A stretch of DNA of 64,000 bases from Azospirillum sp. B510 (GCF_000010725.1 NC_013854.1:2385001-2449000), one strand, 5' to 3'. Positions 20,001-30,797 are shown, counted from the first letter of the stretch. A program made the numbers and translations. Notes: generated by a model not told the origin, from the sequence alone.

Positions 20001-21347
20001 ATGGCGGAACACGATGAGAACACATGGGGCGGACGGGTCGCGCGCTATGCGCGGGTCGGCACCGCCGTGGGCGGGCTGGCCGCGCGGCTGGCGGGCGAGC
20101 GCGTGCTGGGCATCCGCATGGAGCGGGAACGCCATGCGGCGGAACTGCGCGCGGCGCTCGGCGGGCTGAAAGGGCCGCTGATGAAGGTGGCGCAGATCCT
20201 GTCCACCATCCCCGACGCCTTGCCGAAGGAATATACCCAGGAACTGGCCCAGCTTCAGGCCGACGCGCCGTCGATGGGCTGGCCCTTCGTCAAGCGGCGG
20301 ATGGCGAGCGAACTCGGCCCCAGCTGGCAGTCGCGCTTCCAAAGCTTCGAGCATACGGCGGCCGCAGCCGCGTCGCTCGGGCAGGTGCACAAGGCGATCG
20401 GGCCGGACGGGCGGGAGCTCGCCTGCAAGCTGCAATATCCCGACATGGCCTCCGCCGTCGAGGCCGACCTGCGCCAGCTCGGCCTGATCTTCGCCATCTT
20501 CGAGCGCACCGACAGCGCCATCTCCACCCGCCAGATCCAGGCGGAGATCGGCGCCCGCCTGCGCGAGGAGCTGGATTACGAACGCGAAGCCAAGCACGCC
20601 CGCCTCTATCAGGCGATGCTGGCCGGCACGCCGGGCGTCCATGTGCCGGAGGTGGTGCCGGAGCTGTCGACCAAACGGTTGCTGACCATGGGCTGGGTGC
20701 ATGGCCGCAGAATCCTCGACTTCGTCGCCGAGCATCCCGCATCCCGCGACGAGCTGGCGATGAACATGTTCAGGGCGTGGTATGTGCCCTTCTACAATTA
20801 CGGCGTCATCCACGGCGACCCGCATCTGGGCAATTACACGGTCCGGCCCGACCGCGCGATCAATCTGCTGGATTTCGGCTGCATCCGCGTCTTCAAACCC
20901 AGCTTCGTCAAGGGCGTGATCGACCTCTACAACGCGCTGCGCACCGACAACCGCGAACTGGCGGTGGAGGCCTACCGCACCTGGGGCTTCGCCAACCCGT
21001 CGAACGAGCTGGTCGAGGTGCTGAACATCTGGGCGCGCTTCGTCTACGCCCCGATCATGGAAGACCGCCAGCGCCGGATCGAGGAGACCAACGGCGGCCA
21101 TTACGGCCGCGAGACCGCCGGCAAGGTCCATGCCGAACTGCGCCGCGTCGGCGGCGTGGAGATCCCGCGCGAGTTCGTCTTCATGGACCGCGCCGCGATC
21201 GGGCTCGGCTCGGTCTTCCTGCATCTGAAGGCGGAGTTGAACTGGTATCAGCTGTTCCAGGGGCTGATCCGCGATTTCGACGTCGACGCGCTCACGGCAC
21301 GGCAGAGCGCGGCGCTGACGGCGCAGGGGTTGCCACAGGCGGAGTGA
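20001..21347 (+). CDS. ABC1/UbiB (AarF/ADCK) family atypical kinase
   Basis: This family of protein-kinase-like ATPases supports ubiquinone and other lipid metabolism. The 448-residue protein shows the alanine-rich nucleotide loop as AAAASLGQVHKA, the catalytic HGDPHLGN segment and the metal-binding LDFGC. The KxGQ motif of classical UbiB reads KVAQ here, as in an AarF-like subgroup that I recall from alphaproteobacteria. There is no C-terminal membrane pair, unlike UbiB. The ATG at 20001 precedes the conserved part; upstream in-frame codons look non-coding. It is probably not the housekeeping UbiB. Confidence 0.88.
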   Translation: MAEHDENTWGGRVARYARVGTAVGGLAARLAGERVLGIRMERERHAAELRAALGGLKGPLMKVAQILSTIPDALPKEYTQELAQLQADAPSMGWPFVKRRMASELGPSWQSRFQSFEHTAAAAASLGQVHKAIGPDGRELACKLQYPDMASAVEADLRQLGLIFAIFERTDSAISTRQIQAEIGARLREELDYEREAKHARLYQAMLAGTPGVHVPEVVPELSTKRLLTMGWVHGRRILDFVAEHPASRDELAMNMFRAWYVPFYNYGVIHGDPHLGNYTVRPDRAINLLDFGCIRVFKPSFVKGVIDLYNALRTDNRELAVEAYRTWGFANPSNELVEVLNIWARFVYAPIMEDRQRRIEETNGGHYGRETAGKVHAELRRVGGVEIPREFVFMDRAAIGLGSVFLHLKAELNWYQLFQGLIRDFDVDALTARQSAALTAQGLPQAE

Positions 21348-21418
21348 GGGGGGCATGGGTTCGCACCGCCCAACCCCTTCCAATCCGCCGGCACTTCAGT
21401 CTATAGCTTGCCCCTCCC

Positions 21419-22447
21419 ATGAAGACCGCCGATTTCGACTTCGACCTGCCGCCCGACCGGATCGCCGAGCATCCCGTCCGGCCGCGTGACGCCGCCCGCC
21501 TGCTGGAGGTGGGTTCCTCCCTGCGCGACCTCATCGTGCGGGACCTGCCGGCCTTGTTGCAGCCGGGCGACCTGATGGTCGTCAACGACACCCGCGTGAT
21601 TCCCGCCCGGCTCGACGGCCGGCGCGGCGAGGTGGCGGTGGAGATCACGCTGCACAAGCGGCTGGGCGAGCGCGACTGGGCGACCTTCTCAAAACCCGGC
21701 AAGCGGCTGAAACCCGGCGACACCATCGTCATCGCCGAAGACTTCAGCGCCGAGGTGACCGCCAAGGACGGCATGGAGGTGCGGCTGCGCTTCTCCGCCG
21801 GCGGGGCCGATCTGATGGAGGCGCTGCACCGCCACGGCCGGATGCCGCTGCCGCCCTACATCCGCCGCAAGGCCGACGCGGGCGACAACGCCGATTACCA
21901 GACCGTCTTCGCCGCCCGCGAGGGCGCCGTCGCCGCCCCCACCGCCGGGCTGCACTTCACGGCCGACCTGCTGGCGGCGCTGGACGCGCGCGGCGTGCGG
22001 CGGGTTCCGGTCACCCTGCATGTCGGCGCCGGCACCTTCCTGCCGGTGAAGGTCGACGACATCGCCGACCACAAGATGCACAGCGAATGGGGCGAGATCT
22101 CGCCCGAAACCGCCGCCGCGGTGAACGAGACGCGCAAGGCCGGCGGCCGCATCGTCTCGGTCGGCACCACGGCGCTGCGCATCCTGGAGACGGCGGGCCG
22201 GCCGGACGGGACGCTGGTCCCCTTCAGCGGCGACACCGACATCTTCATCACCCCCGGCTACCGCTTCCGCATCGTCGATCTTCTGTGGACCAACTTCCAC
22301 CTGCCGAAATCGACCCTGTTCATGCTGGTCTGCGCCTTCGCCGGCTATGACCGCATGCGGGCGGCCTATGCCCACGCCATCGACCACGACTATCGCTTCT
22401 TCAGCTACGGCGACGCCTCGCTGCTGCACAGGACGGACCCATCATGA
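21419..22447 (+). CDS. queA: S-adenosylmethionine:tRNA ribosyltransferase-isomerase QueA
   Basis: QueA transfers and isomerises the ribosyl part of SAM onto preQ1-modified tRNA, forming epoxyqueuosine. The 342-residue protein begins [19 protein letters not shown], contains [12 protein letters not shown], the [11 protein letters not shown] segment and the [15 protein letters not shown] motif, all typical. It starts the queA-tgt-queF-queG operon; its stop overlaps the tgt ATG at 22444 (ATGA). No preQ1 riboswitch-like structure was seen in the 71 bases upstream. Confidence 0.97.
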   Translation: MKTADFDFDLPPDRIAEHPVRPRDAARLLEVGSSLRDLIVRDLPALLQPGDLMVVNDTRVIPARLDGRRGEVAVEITLHKRLGERDWATFSKPGKRLKPGDTIVIAEDFSAEVTAKDGMEVRLRFSAGGADLMEALHRHGRMPLPPYIRRKADAGDNADYQTVFAAREGAVAAPTAGLHFTADLLAALDARGVRRVPVTLHVGAGTFLPVKVDDIADHKMHSEWGEISPETAAAVNETRKAGGRIVSVGTTALRILETAGRPDGTLVPFSGDTDIFITPGYRFRIVDLLWTNFHLPKSTLFMLVCAFAGYDRMRAAYAHAIDHDYRFFSYGDASLLHRTDPS

Positions 22448-23658
22448 CCGGCATCGGCTTTGACCTTCTGGCGACCGACGGGCGGGCGCGGCGCGGCCGC
22501 GTGACCACCGCCCACGGCAGCATCGAGACGCCGGCCTTCATGCCGGTCGGCACCGCGGCGACGGTGAAGGCGATGACCACCGGCGCGGTGGCCTCGACCG
22601 GGGCGGAGATCCTGCTGGGCAACACCTACCACCTGATGCTTCGCCCGACGGCGGAGCGGGTGGCGCAGCTGGGCGGCCTGCACCGCTTCATGAACTGGGA
22701 CAAGCCGATCCTGACCGACAGCGGCGGCTTCCAGGTGATGAGCCTGTCCGACCTGCGCACGATGTCGGAGGAGGGCGTCACCTTCAAATCCCACCTGGAC
22801 GGCAGCCGCCATCACCTGACGCCGGAACGCTCGATCCAGATCCAGCACATGCTGGACAGCAACATCACCATGTGCCTGGACGAGTGCACGCCCTTCCCCG
22901 CCACGGAGGCGCAGGCCGAGTCCTCCATGCGCCTGTCGATGCGCTGGGCCCGGCGCAGCAAGGACGCCTTCGTCGAACGGCCGGGCTACGGCCTGTTCGG
23001 CATCGTCCAGGGCAGCGTCTATCCGGAGCAACGGGCGGAGAGCGTCGCCGCCCTGACCGACATCGGCTTCGACGGCTACGCGATCGGCGGGCTGGCGGTC
23101 GGCGAGGGCCAGGAGACGATGTTCCGCGTGCTCGACTTCACCGAGCCGCTGATGGTCAAGGACCGCCCGCGTTACCTGATGGGCGTCGGCCGGCCGAGCG
23201 ACCTGATCGGCGCCGTGCGGCGCGGCGTCGACATGTTCGACTGCGTGATGCCGACCCGCTCGGGCCGTACCGGCCAGGCCTTCGTCCGGCGCGGCACCAT
23301 CAACATCCGCAACGCCCGCCATGCCCATGACGAGCGTCCGCTCGACGCGGAGTGCGGCTGTCCGACTTGCCGCAGCTACAGCCGGGGCTATCTGCATCAT
23401 CTGTTCAAGGCGGAGGAGATGCTGGGGCCGATGCTGCTGACCTGGCACAACCTGCATTACTACCAGGACGTGATGCGGACGATGCGGCAGGCCATCGCCG
23501 ACGGCAATTTCGAGGAGGTCGCCGGCGCGATGGAGGCCCGCCTGACCGAAGGCGACGTCGAGGCGACCATCGACCCCATCGCCAAGCCCGGCAAGCCGCC
23601 GAAACAGGGCCGCCCGCCCAAAGCCGAGCGGGTGGCGGAGGAAAAGACCGATGAGTGA
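22444..23658 (+). CDS. tgt: Queuine/preQ1 tRNA-guanine transglycosylase
   Basis: Tgt exchanges guanine 34 of GUN anticodon tRNAs for preQ1. The barrel shows [16 protein letters not shown], the aspartate nucleophile region ([13 protein letters not shown]), [12 protein letters not shown] with the other catalytic aspartate, and [11 protein letters not shown]. The zinc site is visible as CGCPTC with the downstream histidine in WHNLHYY. At 404 residues it has a Lys/Pro-rich C-terminal tail of about 25 residues beyond the usual end. The tail overlaps the queF start by eight bases. Confidence 0.97.
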   Translation: MTGIGFDLLATDGRARRGRVTTAHGSIETPAFMPVGTAATVKAMTTGAVASTGAEILLGNTYHLMLRPTAERVAQLGGLHRFMNWDKPILTDSGGFQVMSLSDLRTMSEEGVTFKSHLDGSRHHLTPERSIQIQHMLDSNITMCLDECTPFPATEAQAESSMRLSMRWARRSKDAFVERPGYGLFGIVQGSVYPEQRAESVAALTDIGFDGYAIGGLAVGEGQETMFRVLDFTEPLMVKDRPRYLMGVGRPSDLIGAVRRGVDMFDCVMPTRSGRTGQAFVRRGTINIRNARHAHDERPLDAECGCPTCRSYSRGYLHHLFKAEEMLGPMLLTWHNLHYYQDVMRTMRQAIADGNFEEVAGAMEARLTEGDVEATIDPIAKPGKPPKQGRPPKAERVAEEKTDE

Positions 23659-24115
23659 AAACATCTATGCCGGCCTGACCCAGCTCGGCGGCTCCACCGT
23701 CCAGCCGAAGACCCCCGAGGAGGCGGTGCTGGAGCGGGTGCCGAACCCGAACCCCGGCACGCCCTATTGCGTGCGCTTCACCGCACCCGAATTCACCTCG
23801 CTCTGTCCGATCACCGGCCAGCCCGACTTCGCCCATCTGGTCATCGACTATGTGCCAGGCGACTGGCTGGTCGAATCGAAGTCGCTGAAGCTGTTCCTGA
23901 CCAGCTTCCGCAACCATGGCGCCTTCCACGAGGCCTGCACCGTCGGCATCGGCAAGCGGCTGGTGGACGAGCTGTCGCCGGTCTGGCTGCGCATCGGCGG
24001 CTACTGGTATCCGCGCGGCGGCATCCCCATCGACGTCTTCTTCCAGACCGGCGAGCCGCCGAAAGGCGTCTGGATCCCGTCGCAGGACGTCCCGACCTAT
24101 CGTGGCCGCGGCTAA
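23651..24115 (+). CDS. queF: NADPH-dependent 7-cyano-7-deazaguanine reductase QueF
   Basis: QueF reduces preQ0 to preQ1. This is the short, unimodular form (154 residues). The QueF signature [14 protein letters not shown] is present, as are the nucleophilic cysteine in [11 protein letters not shown] and the substrate-binding histidine and glutamate in GAFHEACT. It overlaps tgt at its start and queG at its end, so the four genes are likely translated from one message. Confidence 0.97.
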   Translation: MSENIYAGLTQLGGSTVQPKTPEEAVLERVPNPNPGTPYCVRFTAPEFTSLCPITGQPDFAHLVIDYVPGDWLVESKSLKLFLTSFRNHGAFHEACTVGIGKRLVDELSPVWLRIGGYWYPRGGIPIDVFFQTGEPPKGVWIPSQDVPTYRGRG

Positions 24116-25172
24116 AGCCGGCCCGCCGCCCTCCGCCGACCCGGCGCGGCTGCGGGACGCCATCCGCGCCCGCGCCCTGGCGGCGGGCTTCGACGCGGTG
24201 GGCTTCGCACCCGCCGCGTTGGGACCGGAGGCGCGGGAGCGTCTCGCCCGCTTCGTCGCCGAGGGGCGGCATGGCGACATGGGCTGGATGGCGGAGCGCG
24301 CCGACCAGCGCAGCCACCCGCAAGCCCTGTGGGACGAGGCGCGCACGGTCATAGCGCTCGGCACCAGCTACGCCCCCCACGAGGATCCGCGCCGGCTGCT
24401 GGACCATCCGGAGCGCGGCATCGTCTCCGTCTATGCCCGCAACCGCGACTATCACGACCTGATCAAGGGGCGGCTGAAGACGCTGGCGCAATGGCTGGCC
24501 CACCAGACCAAGGCCGGCGTGAAGGTGTTCGTCGACACCGCCCCGGTGATGGAGAAGCCGCTGGCGGCCCAGGCCGGGCTGGGCTGGCAGGGCAAGCACA
24601 CCAATCTGGTATCGCGCGATCACGGCTCCTGGCTGTTCCTCGGCGAGATCTACACGACGCTGGAGTTGCCGCCCGACCCGCCGGGCCGCGACCGCTGCGG
24701 CTCCTGCGACCGCTGCCGGACCGCCTGCCCGACCGCCGCCTTCCCGGCGCCCTACCAGCTCGATGCGCGGCGCTGCATCAGTTACCTGACCATCGAGCAC
24801 AAGGGGGCGATCCCCGACGATCTCAAGCCGCTGATGGGCAACCGCATCTATGGTTGCGACGATTGTCTGGCCGCCTGCCCCTGGAACAAGTTCGCCCGCG
24901 CGACCCGTGAGCCCGCCTTCCTGCCCCGCGCCGAACTGACGGCACCCCGACTTGCCGATCTGGCGCAGCTGGACGATGCCGGTTTCCGCCAACTGTTCAG
25001 CGGCTCGCCGATCAAGCGCATCGGCCGCGACCGCTTCGTCCGCAACGTGCTGGTCGCCATCGGCAACAGCGGCGATCCGATGCTGAAACCCGTGGCGGAG
25101 TCCCTGATCGACGACGGCAGTGAGATCGTGCGCGAGGCGGCCGGATGGGCGGCGGTTCGGTTGGGCGGATGA
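24102..25172 (+). CDS. queG: Epoxyqueuosine reductase QueG
   Basis: QueG reduces epoxyqueuosine to queuosine, the last step of the pathway, with a cobalamin and two [4Fe-4S] clusters. The cluster ligands are in [12 protein letters not shown] and CDDCLAACP. Family landmarks include [12 protein letters not shown] and [10 protein letters not shown]. There is no ATG at the right place; the GTG at 24102 lies 14 bases inside queF and gives a normal 356-residue protein. A C-terminal HEAT-like part ([14 protein letters not shown]) is present, as in QueG. The operon therefore covers preQ0 to queuosine; genes for preQ0 synthesis are not in the window. Confidence 0.95.
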   Translation: MAAAKAGPPPSADPARLRDAIRARALAAGFDAVGFAPAALGPEARERLARFVAEGRHGDMGWMAERADQRSHPQALWDEARTVIALGTSYAPHEDPRRLLDHPERGIVSVYARNRDYHDLIKGRLKTLAQWLAHQTKAGVKVFVDTAPVMEKPLAAQAGLGWQGKHTNLVSRDHGSWLFLGEIYTTLELPPDPPGRDRCGSCDRCRTACPTAAFPAPYQLDARRCISYLTIEHKGAIPDDLKPLMGNRIYGCDDCLAACPWNKFARATREPAFLPRAELTAPRLADLAQLDDAGFRQLFSGSPIKRIGRDRFVRNVLVAIGNSGDPMLKPVAESLIDDGSEIVREAAGWAAVRLGG

Positions 25173-25472
25173 CTGGCCCGGACAGGACCGGCGACATCCT
25201 CCGCCTGCCTTGTGGCATGATGCGCAGGCGCGTTATCATCCCGGCGAAGGCGCGAACCCGACGAGGCCGGAGACCTGGGAAGGGCCCCCGGCCCCGGCTT
25301 CCCACCGAACAAGCGGAGACCGGACGTACCCTTCCTCCCTCCATACGATGATTACGGGCCGGTCCAGCCGGACGAACTGAGCGCCGTCGCCCGGCTGGCG
25401 CGGCTTGGCTTCGGGCTGTCCCGCGACCTGTTCGACCGCTATGCCGAGCTGTTCGGCATCGACAGCATCCGT

Positions 25473-26504
25473 GTGTCGCGGGTTCCGCGCGCCACCGGCA
25501 CCATGCTGGCCGGCTGCGCCGCGCATTGGATGATGCCCCAGTGGTTCGGCGGACGCCCGGTTCCGGTCCAGGCCATCGCCATGGTGGCGGTCGATCCGGC
25601 CCTGCGCGGCGCCGGCCATGGCGGGGCGCTGATGCGGGCCATGCTGAGGGAGGGGCGCCAGTCCGGGGCCGCTCTGTCGATCCTCTGCCCCGCGACAATC
25701 CCCTTCTATCGGCGGCTCGGCTTCGGCCGCGGCGGCGTCACCTGCCAATGGAGCGCCCCGCCGGCGGCCTTCACCCAAGCCGGGGCCGCCGCGAGCGACC
25801 TGTGGCCGTCCGATCCGCTCGACGCGGTGCCGCTGGCGCGGCTCCGCCGGCCTTTGCTGGCCGAGCGGAACGGGCTGCCGGAACGGACCGAGGCGCTGTG
25901 GACGCTGGCCCTCTGCCCCGATGGCGAACCGTCCCATCTCTACCGCAACGATGATGGCTATATCGCGCTGACACCGCCGCAGGACAGGCGTCTCGCCATC
26001 GCCGATGCCTGTCTGACCTCGGAGCGGGCGTTGCGCCCGGCCATGGCTCTGCTGGCCGGCTTTCGCGCCCAGGTCGACCATGTGACCTGGCGCGGCGGCC
26101 CCGACGATCCGCTGGCACTTCTGGCTGGCGATGGCGTCGCGCTGGACGCCCGTGAGGAGTGGCTGGCCCGGCCGCTCGATGTGACGACGGCGCTTGAGAC
26201 CCGCGGATACCCCGATTGGTTGTCGGAGACCGTTGCGTTCGAAGTGGATGATGGGTTGTTTTCGGGCAATCGCGGCCAGTACCACCTTACAGTTGCCCAA
26301 TCCAAGGGCACCGTCACCAGATCAGGGCAAGTCATCGAACCGCCTGCGAGAATCGGCATCGCCGCCTTCGCCAGTCTGTTCACCGGGCATGCAAACGCTC
26401 GTGCCCTATGGCGGGCAGGTTTGCTTCATGGTGATGAAAAGATGATCAGTCGCTTGCAGCGCCTATTTTGCAGCGCAGCATGCTGGATGCCTGACCGCTT
26501 CTGA
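25473..26504 (+). CDS. Eis-like GNAT N-acetyltransferase; 5' end uncertain
   Basis: The protein resembles the Eis family: a GNAT acetyl-CoA motif (VAVDPALRGAGHGGALMRAML), a following YRRLGFGRGG, a second degenerate GNAT region, an SCP-like C-terminal domain, and the end WMPDRF, where the terminal carboxylate is catalytic in Eis. The GTG at 25473 is the only usual start in frame. However, clear family-like sequence continues upstream to about 25353 (GPVQPDELSAVARLARLGF). The ATG at 25348 is one frame off. The true start may be non-standard, or a one-base frameshift may lie near 25350. The acceptor is unknown. Confidence 0.78.
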   Translation: MSRVPRATGTMLAGCAAHWMMPQWFGGRPVPVQAIAMVAVDPALRGAGHGGALMRAMLREGRQSGAALSILCPATIPFYRRLGFGRGGVTCQWSAPPAAFTQAGAAASDLWPSDPLDAVPLARLRRPLLAERNGLPERTEALWTLALCPDGEPSHLYRNDDGYIALTPPQDRRLAIADACLTSERALRPAMALLAGFRAQVDHVTWRGGPDDPLALLAGDGVALDAREEWLARPLDVTTALETRGYPDWLSETVAFEVDDGLFSGNRGQYHLTVAQSKGTVTRSGQVIEPPARIGIAAFASLFTGHANARALWRAGLLHGDEKMISRLQRLFCSAACWMPDRF

Positions 26505-26625
26505 AATAAGTGGCTGACCTGACTTGAATCAAACCCGACGTTAACCGTCCTGTGGTTCAATAGACGCCGTTGATCGGCAGAAAAGCGTCGCGACAATGGC
26601 GACGCCATCGGGGAGTCCACCATTC

Positions 26626-29031
26626 ATGACGATCGGAACGCGGATCGCGCTTGGCTTTGCCGCCGTCCTTCTCCTGACGGTCGGCGTGGCGTTCGTCGGC
26701 TGGAACAGCCTGAGCACCTATGCCGAGCGGGTCGATCTGGCATCCCACACCGCCGACCTCGACACCCGGCTGAAGTCGGTGCGGCTGGAGGAGGCGCGCT
26801 TCGTCACCGAGCGTGACGCCAAGGCCGCCGCCAATGTCCCGGGCATGCTGGACTCCTTGCAGACCGAAGCGCAGCGGACACGCGCCGCCCTGACCGACGG
26901 CGAGGGCCGTCGCCTGCTGGACGACGTGCTGTCGGGCATCGGCGGCTACCGCGCCGCCTTCGCCAATTTCGTCGCCCAGGACGGCGACGCCCATGCCCGC
27001 ACCGCGAGCATGGAGACGCGCGCCCGCGCGCTGCGCGAGATCGCCGAGAAGATCGGCAAGCAGCAATCGGAGCGCTATGACCTGAACATGGCCAGCAAGC
27101 GCGACGCCGACACCGAGCTGCGCCACAGCATGGATACGGCCGAGCGCGCCAATCGCGTCATCGAGCGCGTGCTGGAGGTCCGCCGGCAGCAGAGCGAGCT
27201 GCGCCGCGGCCCGGAGGAGGCGCTGGCCGATCAGATCCTCGCCGCGCTGAACGAGCTGGTGGAAACCACCGACACCGTTGCGAAGGATCTCGCCGGCACG
27301 AACAACGAGGAGCTCGCCACCCAGATCGCCGGCGACGCCCGCGCCTACCGCGACACCGTTCTGGCCTTGCGCGGCAAGGGAAGCGCCGCCCTCGCCGAGG
27401 TTGGCGTGGCGTCCGGTCTGGACGAGGCGGCGCGCGGCGTGCAGCAGCGCGCCGTCGAGCTGCAACAGAATCAGGCCATGGTGACCGAGGCCCTGACCGA
27501 AGCCTCCAAATTCGCCCAGAGCGAAGTGAACGAGGCGGTGATGCTGCGCGGGCTGGCGATGCGGCTGGTGCAGGACGCCCAGGCGGCGATGCTGGCGCAG
27601 CGCGATTTCCTGCTGACCGGCTCGGCCGACGCCAAGACGACGGCCGCCGGCGCGGTGAAGGAGATCCTCGACCTTGCCGGGCAGGCCGGCGCCGTTCTGG
27701 TCGACCGCGAGGGCCGCGCCTTGATCGCCGCCATCACCGAAGCGGCGCGTGCCTTCGACCAGGAATTCGCGGCGCTATCCACCACGGTCGCCAAGCAGCA
27801 CGAAGCGTCGGTGGCGATGGCCAAGGCATCGGCCACGGTCAGCGGTCAGGTCGGCCAATTGGTCAATCTGCAGCGCGAGGATCGCGAGTCGGGGCGCGCC
27901 CGGTCCGGGCTGGTGATCGCGGTGGGCGCCGTGGTCGCGCTGATCCTCGGCGGATTGATGGCCTGGATCATCGACCGCGCCATCACCCACCCGCTGCATG
28001 CCATGACCGCCGCCATGGGTCGGCTGGCCGAAGGCGACCTGACAGTCGATATCCCCGGACGCGACCGCAAGGACGAGATGCACCACATGGCCGCCGCCAT
28101 GACCATCTTCAAGGACAACGCCCTGGAGATGCAGCGGATGGAGCGCGAGCGCGAGGAGATGCGGGTCCAGATCGACGCCGACCGCCGGCACACGATGAAC
28201 GAGTTCGCCAACAGCTTCGAACAGGCGGTGTCGGGCGTGGTCATGTCGCTGACCGAATCGGCCGGCTCGCTCGGGCGCGACGCGCAGGAGATGTCGTCGG
28301 ACGCGGCACTGACCACCGCGAAATCCACCGCCGTCGCCACCGCCTCGCAGCAGGCGACCGCCAATGTGCAGACCGTCGCGGCGGCGGCGGAGGAACTGTC
28401 GACCTCCATCGCCGAAATCTCGCGCCAGTTGAACGCCAGCTCCGCCACCGCGTCGGGGGCAGCCGACAAGGCGGTGCAGACCAACAGCATCGTCGAAGGG
28501 CTGTCGCTGGCCGCCGAGCGGATCGGGCAGGTCGTCGGCCTGATCGGTGAGATCGCCGAGCAGACCAACCTGCTGGCGCTGAACGCCACCATCGAAGCCG
28601 CCCGCGCCGGCGAAGCCGGCAAGGGCTTCGCCGTGGTGGCGACCGAGGTGAAGAATCTCGCCGGCCAGACCGCCAAGGCGACCGAGGAGATTTCCGCCCA
28701 GGTCGCGGAAATGCAGAACGCCACCACCAGCGCCGTCGAGGCCATCCGCACCATCTCCGACGCGGTGACGGCGATCAGCGGCACCGTCACCGACATCGCC
28801 CAGGAAATGGAACAGCAGGGCACCGCCACCCGCGAGATCGCCCAGAATGTCCAGCAGGCGGCCGAAGGGACCCAGGAGGTGATGCGCAACATCGCCGAGG
28901 TGACCACCGCCGCCACCAAGACCGGCGGTGCCGCCGATGCGGTCCTCAACGCCAGCCGTACGCTGGCCACCCAGGCCGACCGGCTGCGCGGCGAGGTTCA
29001 GGGCTTCCTGAACAAGGTGCGGACGGCATGA
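26626..29031 (+). CDS. Methyl-accepting chemotaxis protein with large helical periplasmic domain
   Basis: This chemoreceptor transmits ligand binding to CheA. From ATG 26626, with GGGGAG about nine bases upstream, it has 801 residues. The first membrane segment is at about 7-28 and the second at about 427-449. The roughly 400-residue periplasmic region between them is all-helical, rich in Ala/Glu/Arg, and resembles a helical bimodular (HBM) sensor. A HAMP domain follows (about 450-503), then the signalling domain with the hairpin tip [19 protein letters not shown] near residue 645. No C-terminal CheR-binding pentapeptide is seen. The ligand is unknown. A 7-bp inverted repeat lies in the leader. 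Confidence 0.95.
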   Translation: MTIGTRIALGFAAVLLLTVGVAFVGWNSLSTYAERVDLASHTADLDTRLKSVRLEEARFVTERDAKAAANVPGMLDSLQTEAQRTRAALTDGEGRRLLDDVLSGIGGYRAAFANFVAQDGDAHARTASMETRARALREIAEKIGKQQSERYDLNMASKRDADTELRHSMDTAERANRVIERVLEVRRQQSELRRGPEEALADQILAALNELVETTDTVAKDLAGTNNEELATQIAGDARAYRDTVLALRGKGSAALAEVGVASGLDEAARGVQQRAVELQQNQAMVTEALTEASKFAQSEVNEAVMLRGLAMRLVQDAQAAMLAQRDFLLTGSADAKTTAAGAVKEILDLAGQAGAVLVDREGRALIAAITEAARAFDQEFAALSTTVAKQHEASVAMAKASATVSGQVGQLVNLQREDRESGRARSGLVIAVGAVVALILGGLMAWIIDRAITHPLHAMTAAMGRLAEGDLTVDIPGRDRKDEMHHMAAAMTIFKDNALEMQRMEREREEMRVQIDADRRHTMNEFANSFEQAVSGVVMSLTESAGSLGRDAQEMSSDAALTTAKSTAVATASQQATANVQTVAAAAEELSTSIAEISRQLNASSATASGAADKAVQTNSIVEGLSLAAERIGQVVGLIGEIAEQTNLLALNATIEAARAGEAGKGFAVVATEVKNLAGQTAKATEEISAQVAEMQNATTSAVEAIRTISDAVTAISGTVTDIAQEMEQQGTATREIAQNVQQAAEGTQEVMRNIAEVTTAATKTGGAADAVLNASRTLATQADRLRGEVQGFLNKVRTA

Positions 29032-29101
29032 TCCAGCGCTTGATTCCGCTGGGGGCGGGACGCAGACCGCCCCGCCCGCCTGGAGGCCTCACCTCAGCGC
29101 A

Positions 29102-29581
29102 TCAGGCGGCGGCGGCCGACCAGCGCCGGATCGGCGCGCGCGACAGGGCGGAGTTGCCATAGGCCCGCAGCGTGGTGACCTCCGCACCGATCCAATCCGG
29201 CAGAGGCACCGTCTGGTCGGGGGTGTCCAGTTCGACCTCGGCGATGACGAGACCGGCATTCTCGCCGTGGAAAACGTCGATCTCCCAGCACAGGCCGTCC
29301 TGGCAATGCCGGTAGCGGGTCTTCTCGATCACCCGCCCCTCGCAGCTGTGGCGAAGGATCCGGCGGGCGTAATCGAGCGCCAGAGGATATTCCAGCTCCT
29401 CCCGGCAGGCGCCGCGTTTCAACGACTTGATGGTCAGGGTGGCGCGCTCTTCGGCGATGCGGACACGGACCGTGCTGACGCCGTCTGAAGGCAGATAGCC
29501 CTGGAGAATGCGGACACCGGCCCGGCAGAGATGCCGGACATCCTTTCGCACAAGGAAGCGCCGCTCGATTTCCAGTGCCAT
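29102..29581 (-). CDS. CYTH domain protein (triphosphate-tunnel fold)
   Basis: The 159-residue protein begins MALEIERRFLV, the ExExK-type signature of CYTH/triphosphate tunnel metalloenzymes. It continues with the alternating Arg/Lys/Glu strands expected of the tunnel: TVRVRIAEERATLTIKS, REELEYPL, IEKTRYR and LVIAEVELD. Small bacterial members of this type are usually inorganic triphosphatases rather than adenylate cyclases. It is convergent with the chemoreceptor gene. The activity is inferred from the family. Confidence 0.9.
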   Translation of the reverse strand: MALEIERRFLVRKDVRHLCRAGVRILQGYLPSDGVSTVRVRIAEERATLTIKSLKRGACREELEYPLALDYARRILRHSCEGRVIEKTRYRHCQDGLCWEIDVFHGENAGLVIAEVELDTPDQTVPLPDWIGAEVTTLRAYGNSALSRAPIRRWSAAAA

Positions 29582-29740
29582 GGTCAGGCCCTTCGGACGA
29601 ACTCGGCCATGACCCTATCCCAAGCGATAACCGGCTTCAACCTCGCCGCTCTGCTCAAAATGCAACCGAGGCCGCATGCACCCGCACTCCACCGTGACGA
29701 TCGGTCGCGACCGGACGGGGAGTGATGCTATCGTCCGACG

Positions 29741-29983
29741 ATGTCCGATCCGTCCTTCCTCACGGTCTCGGCCGCCATTCCCTGGCTGGTCCTGGTCGCC
29801 GTCTATGGGCTGCCGCTGCTGCATGTGGCGCTGTCGCGCCGTGGCGGCGGCTGGCGTCCGCCGGCCGGCTCGCGCTGCCCGTTCGGACCACGGGCCGGGT
29901 GGCTGGTGATGGTGCTGATGCTGGGGCCGGTCGGTTGGCTGTTGTTCGTGCTCCGCCGGCCCCGTCGCGGATCGGGCCGATAA
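29741..29983 (+). CDS. Small membrane protein, 80 aa, two membrane segments
   Basis: The protein has two strongly hydrophobic segments (about residues 11-31 and 52-70) separated by a basic Gly/Arg-rich loop, and ends with an Arg-rich tail. The layout recalls the PLDc_N-type small membrane domain, with the Gly-Trp-Leu patch before an Arg-rich end, but I cannot be sure. No good ribosome binding site is visible. It converges with the DUF3309 gene across eight bases. Confidence 0.6.
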   Translation: MSDPSFLTVSAAIPWLVLVAVYGLPLLHVALSRRGGGWRPPAGSRCPFGPRAGWLVMVLMLGPVGWLLFVLRRPRRGSGR

Positions 29984-29991
29984 GCCGCGGA

Positions 29992-30147
29992 TCAGATCCG
30001 GCCCATCAGCAGCAGGACGATCAGGACGATCAACAGCACGCCGAGGAGCCCGCTGGGTCCATACCCCCAGGCGCGGCTGTGCGGCCAGGCCGGTACCGCG
30101 CCGAGCAGCATCAGAATCAGGATGATGAGCAGAATCGTGCCGAGCAT
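29992..30147 (-). CDS. DUF3309-type small membrane protein, 51 aa
   Basis: The 51 residues form two hydrophobic segments around a conserved-looking middle (WPHSRAWGYGPSG), the layout of the DUF3309 family. The ATG at 30147 has GGGAG and AAGG close upstream; the longer open frame upstream is not hydrophobic and is not needed. The function of the family is unknown. Such genes are often stress-linked in alphaproteobacteria, but nothing here shows that. Confidence 0.8.
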   Translation of the reverse strand: MLGTILLIILILMLLGAVPAWPHSRAWGYGPSGLLGVLLIVLIVLLLMGRI

Positions 30148-30443
30148 GGGCCTTCTCCCTTCCGGTGGAGCCTTTGTGACGGACAAGCGGAACCGGAACG
30201 GGATCCCCCGCGCTTTGTTCCTGTCCGGCACGAAGGGGGACGCTCGCCCACACCAAGGAGGGATGTCCCGCGACCTTTCGGCGGAGCCGCCCTGTTGACT
30301 GCCGGCCCGTGGCCGCATAGGCTCGGTTCCATGAGCGTGCATCATGGCAACGGCATTCTGCGAATTAGCGGCCCGGTTCTCCTTTGAGAGCCGGGGATTT
30401 CGCTCGTCCATTTCGCAGAACCGTCTGAAAGCCCGATCTCGCC

Positions 30444-30797
30444 ATGTCCAGCACCGTGAACACCGATATGCCGCCTGTCGCCGCCCCGGATGTCCGCCTT
30501 GTCGCGCCCGGCCGGCAAGTCGTCTTTTCCCTGGTCGCCGACGCCGATCCCGGCACCCTGCCCCGCATCCTTGAATATGTCGCCAAGCGCGGTCTGGTCC
30601 CGCTCGCCCTGCGCAGTCACCTGATCGGCGAGACTCTCGACATCACGCTGGAAGTCGGCGACCTGCCGCAGGCGGAGACCGACCATATCGGCCGCTGCCT
30701 GGGGCAAATCCCGATGGTGGCGCGCGTCACGGTGAGTGAATTGGCCGCCACGGCTCCGCTCGCCGATTCGCTGCCTGAACTGGTCGCCGCGGAATAG
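30444..30797 (+). CDS. Small ACT-domain-like protein, 117 aa
   Basis: The middle of the protein reads as one ACT-like beta-alpha-beta fold: a strand (VVFSLVADADPGTLPRILEYV), helix, strand, then a second helix containing ETDHIGRCLGQIP and a final strand (VARVTVSEL). The arrangement is like the small subunit of acetolactate synthase, but it lacks the second domain and is not next to a large subunit. It may be a stand-alone ligand-sensing domain. The family call is moderate. Confidence 0.65.
   Translation: MSSTVNTDMPPVAAPDVRLVAPGRQVVFSLVADADPGTLPRILEYVAKRGLVPLALRSHLIGETLDITLEVGDLPQAETDHIGRCLGQIPMVARVTVSELAATAPLADSLPELVAAE

Noticed and set aside
21348..21418. PreQ1 riboswitch before queA
   Set aside because: The 71 bases are C-rich with no A-rich pseudoknot tail of the preQ1 class.
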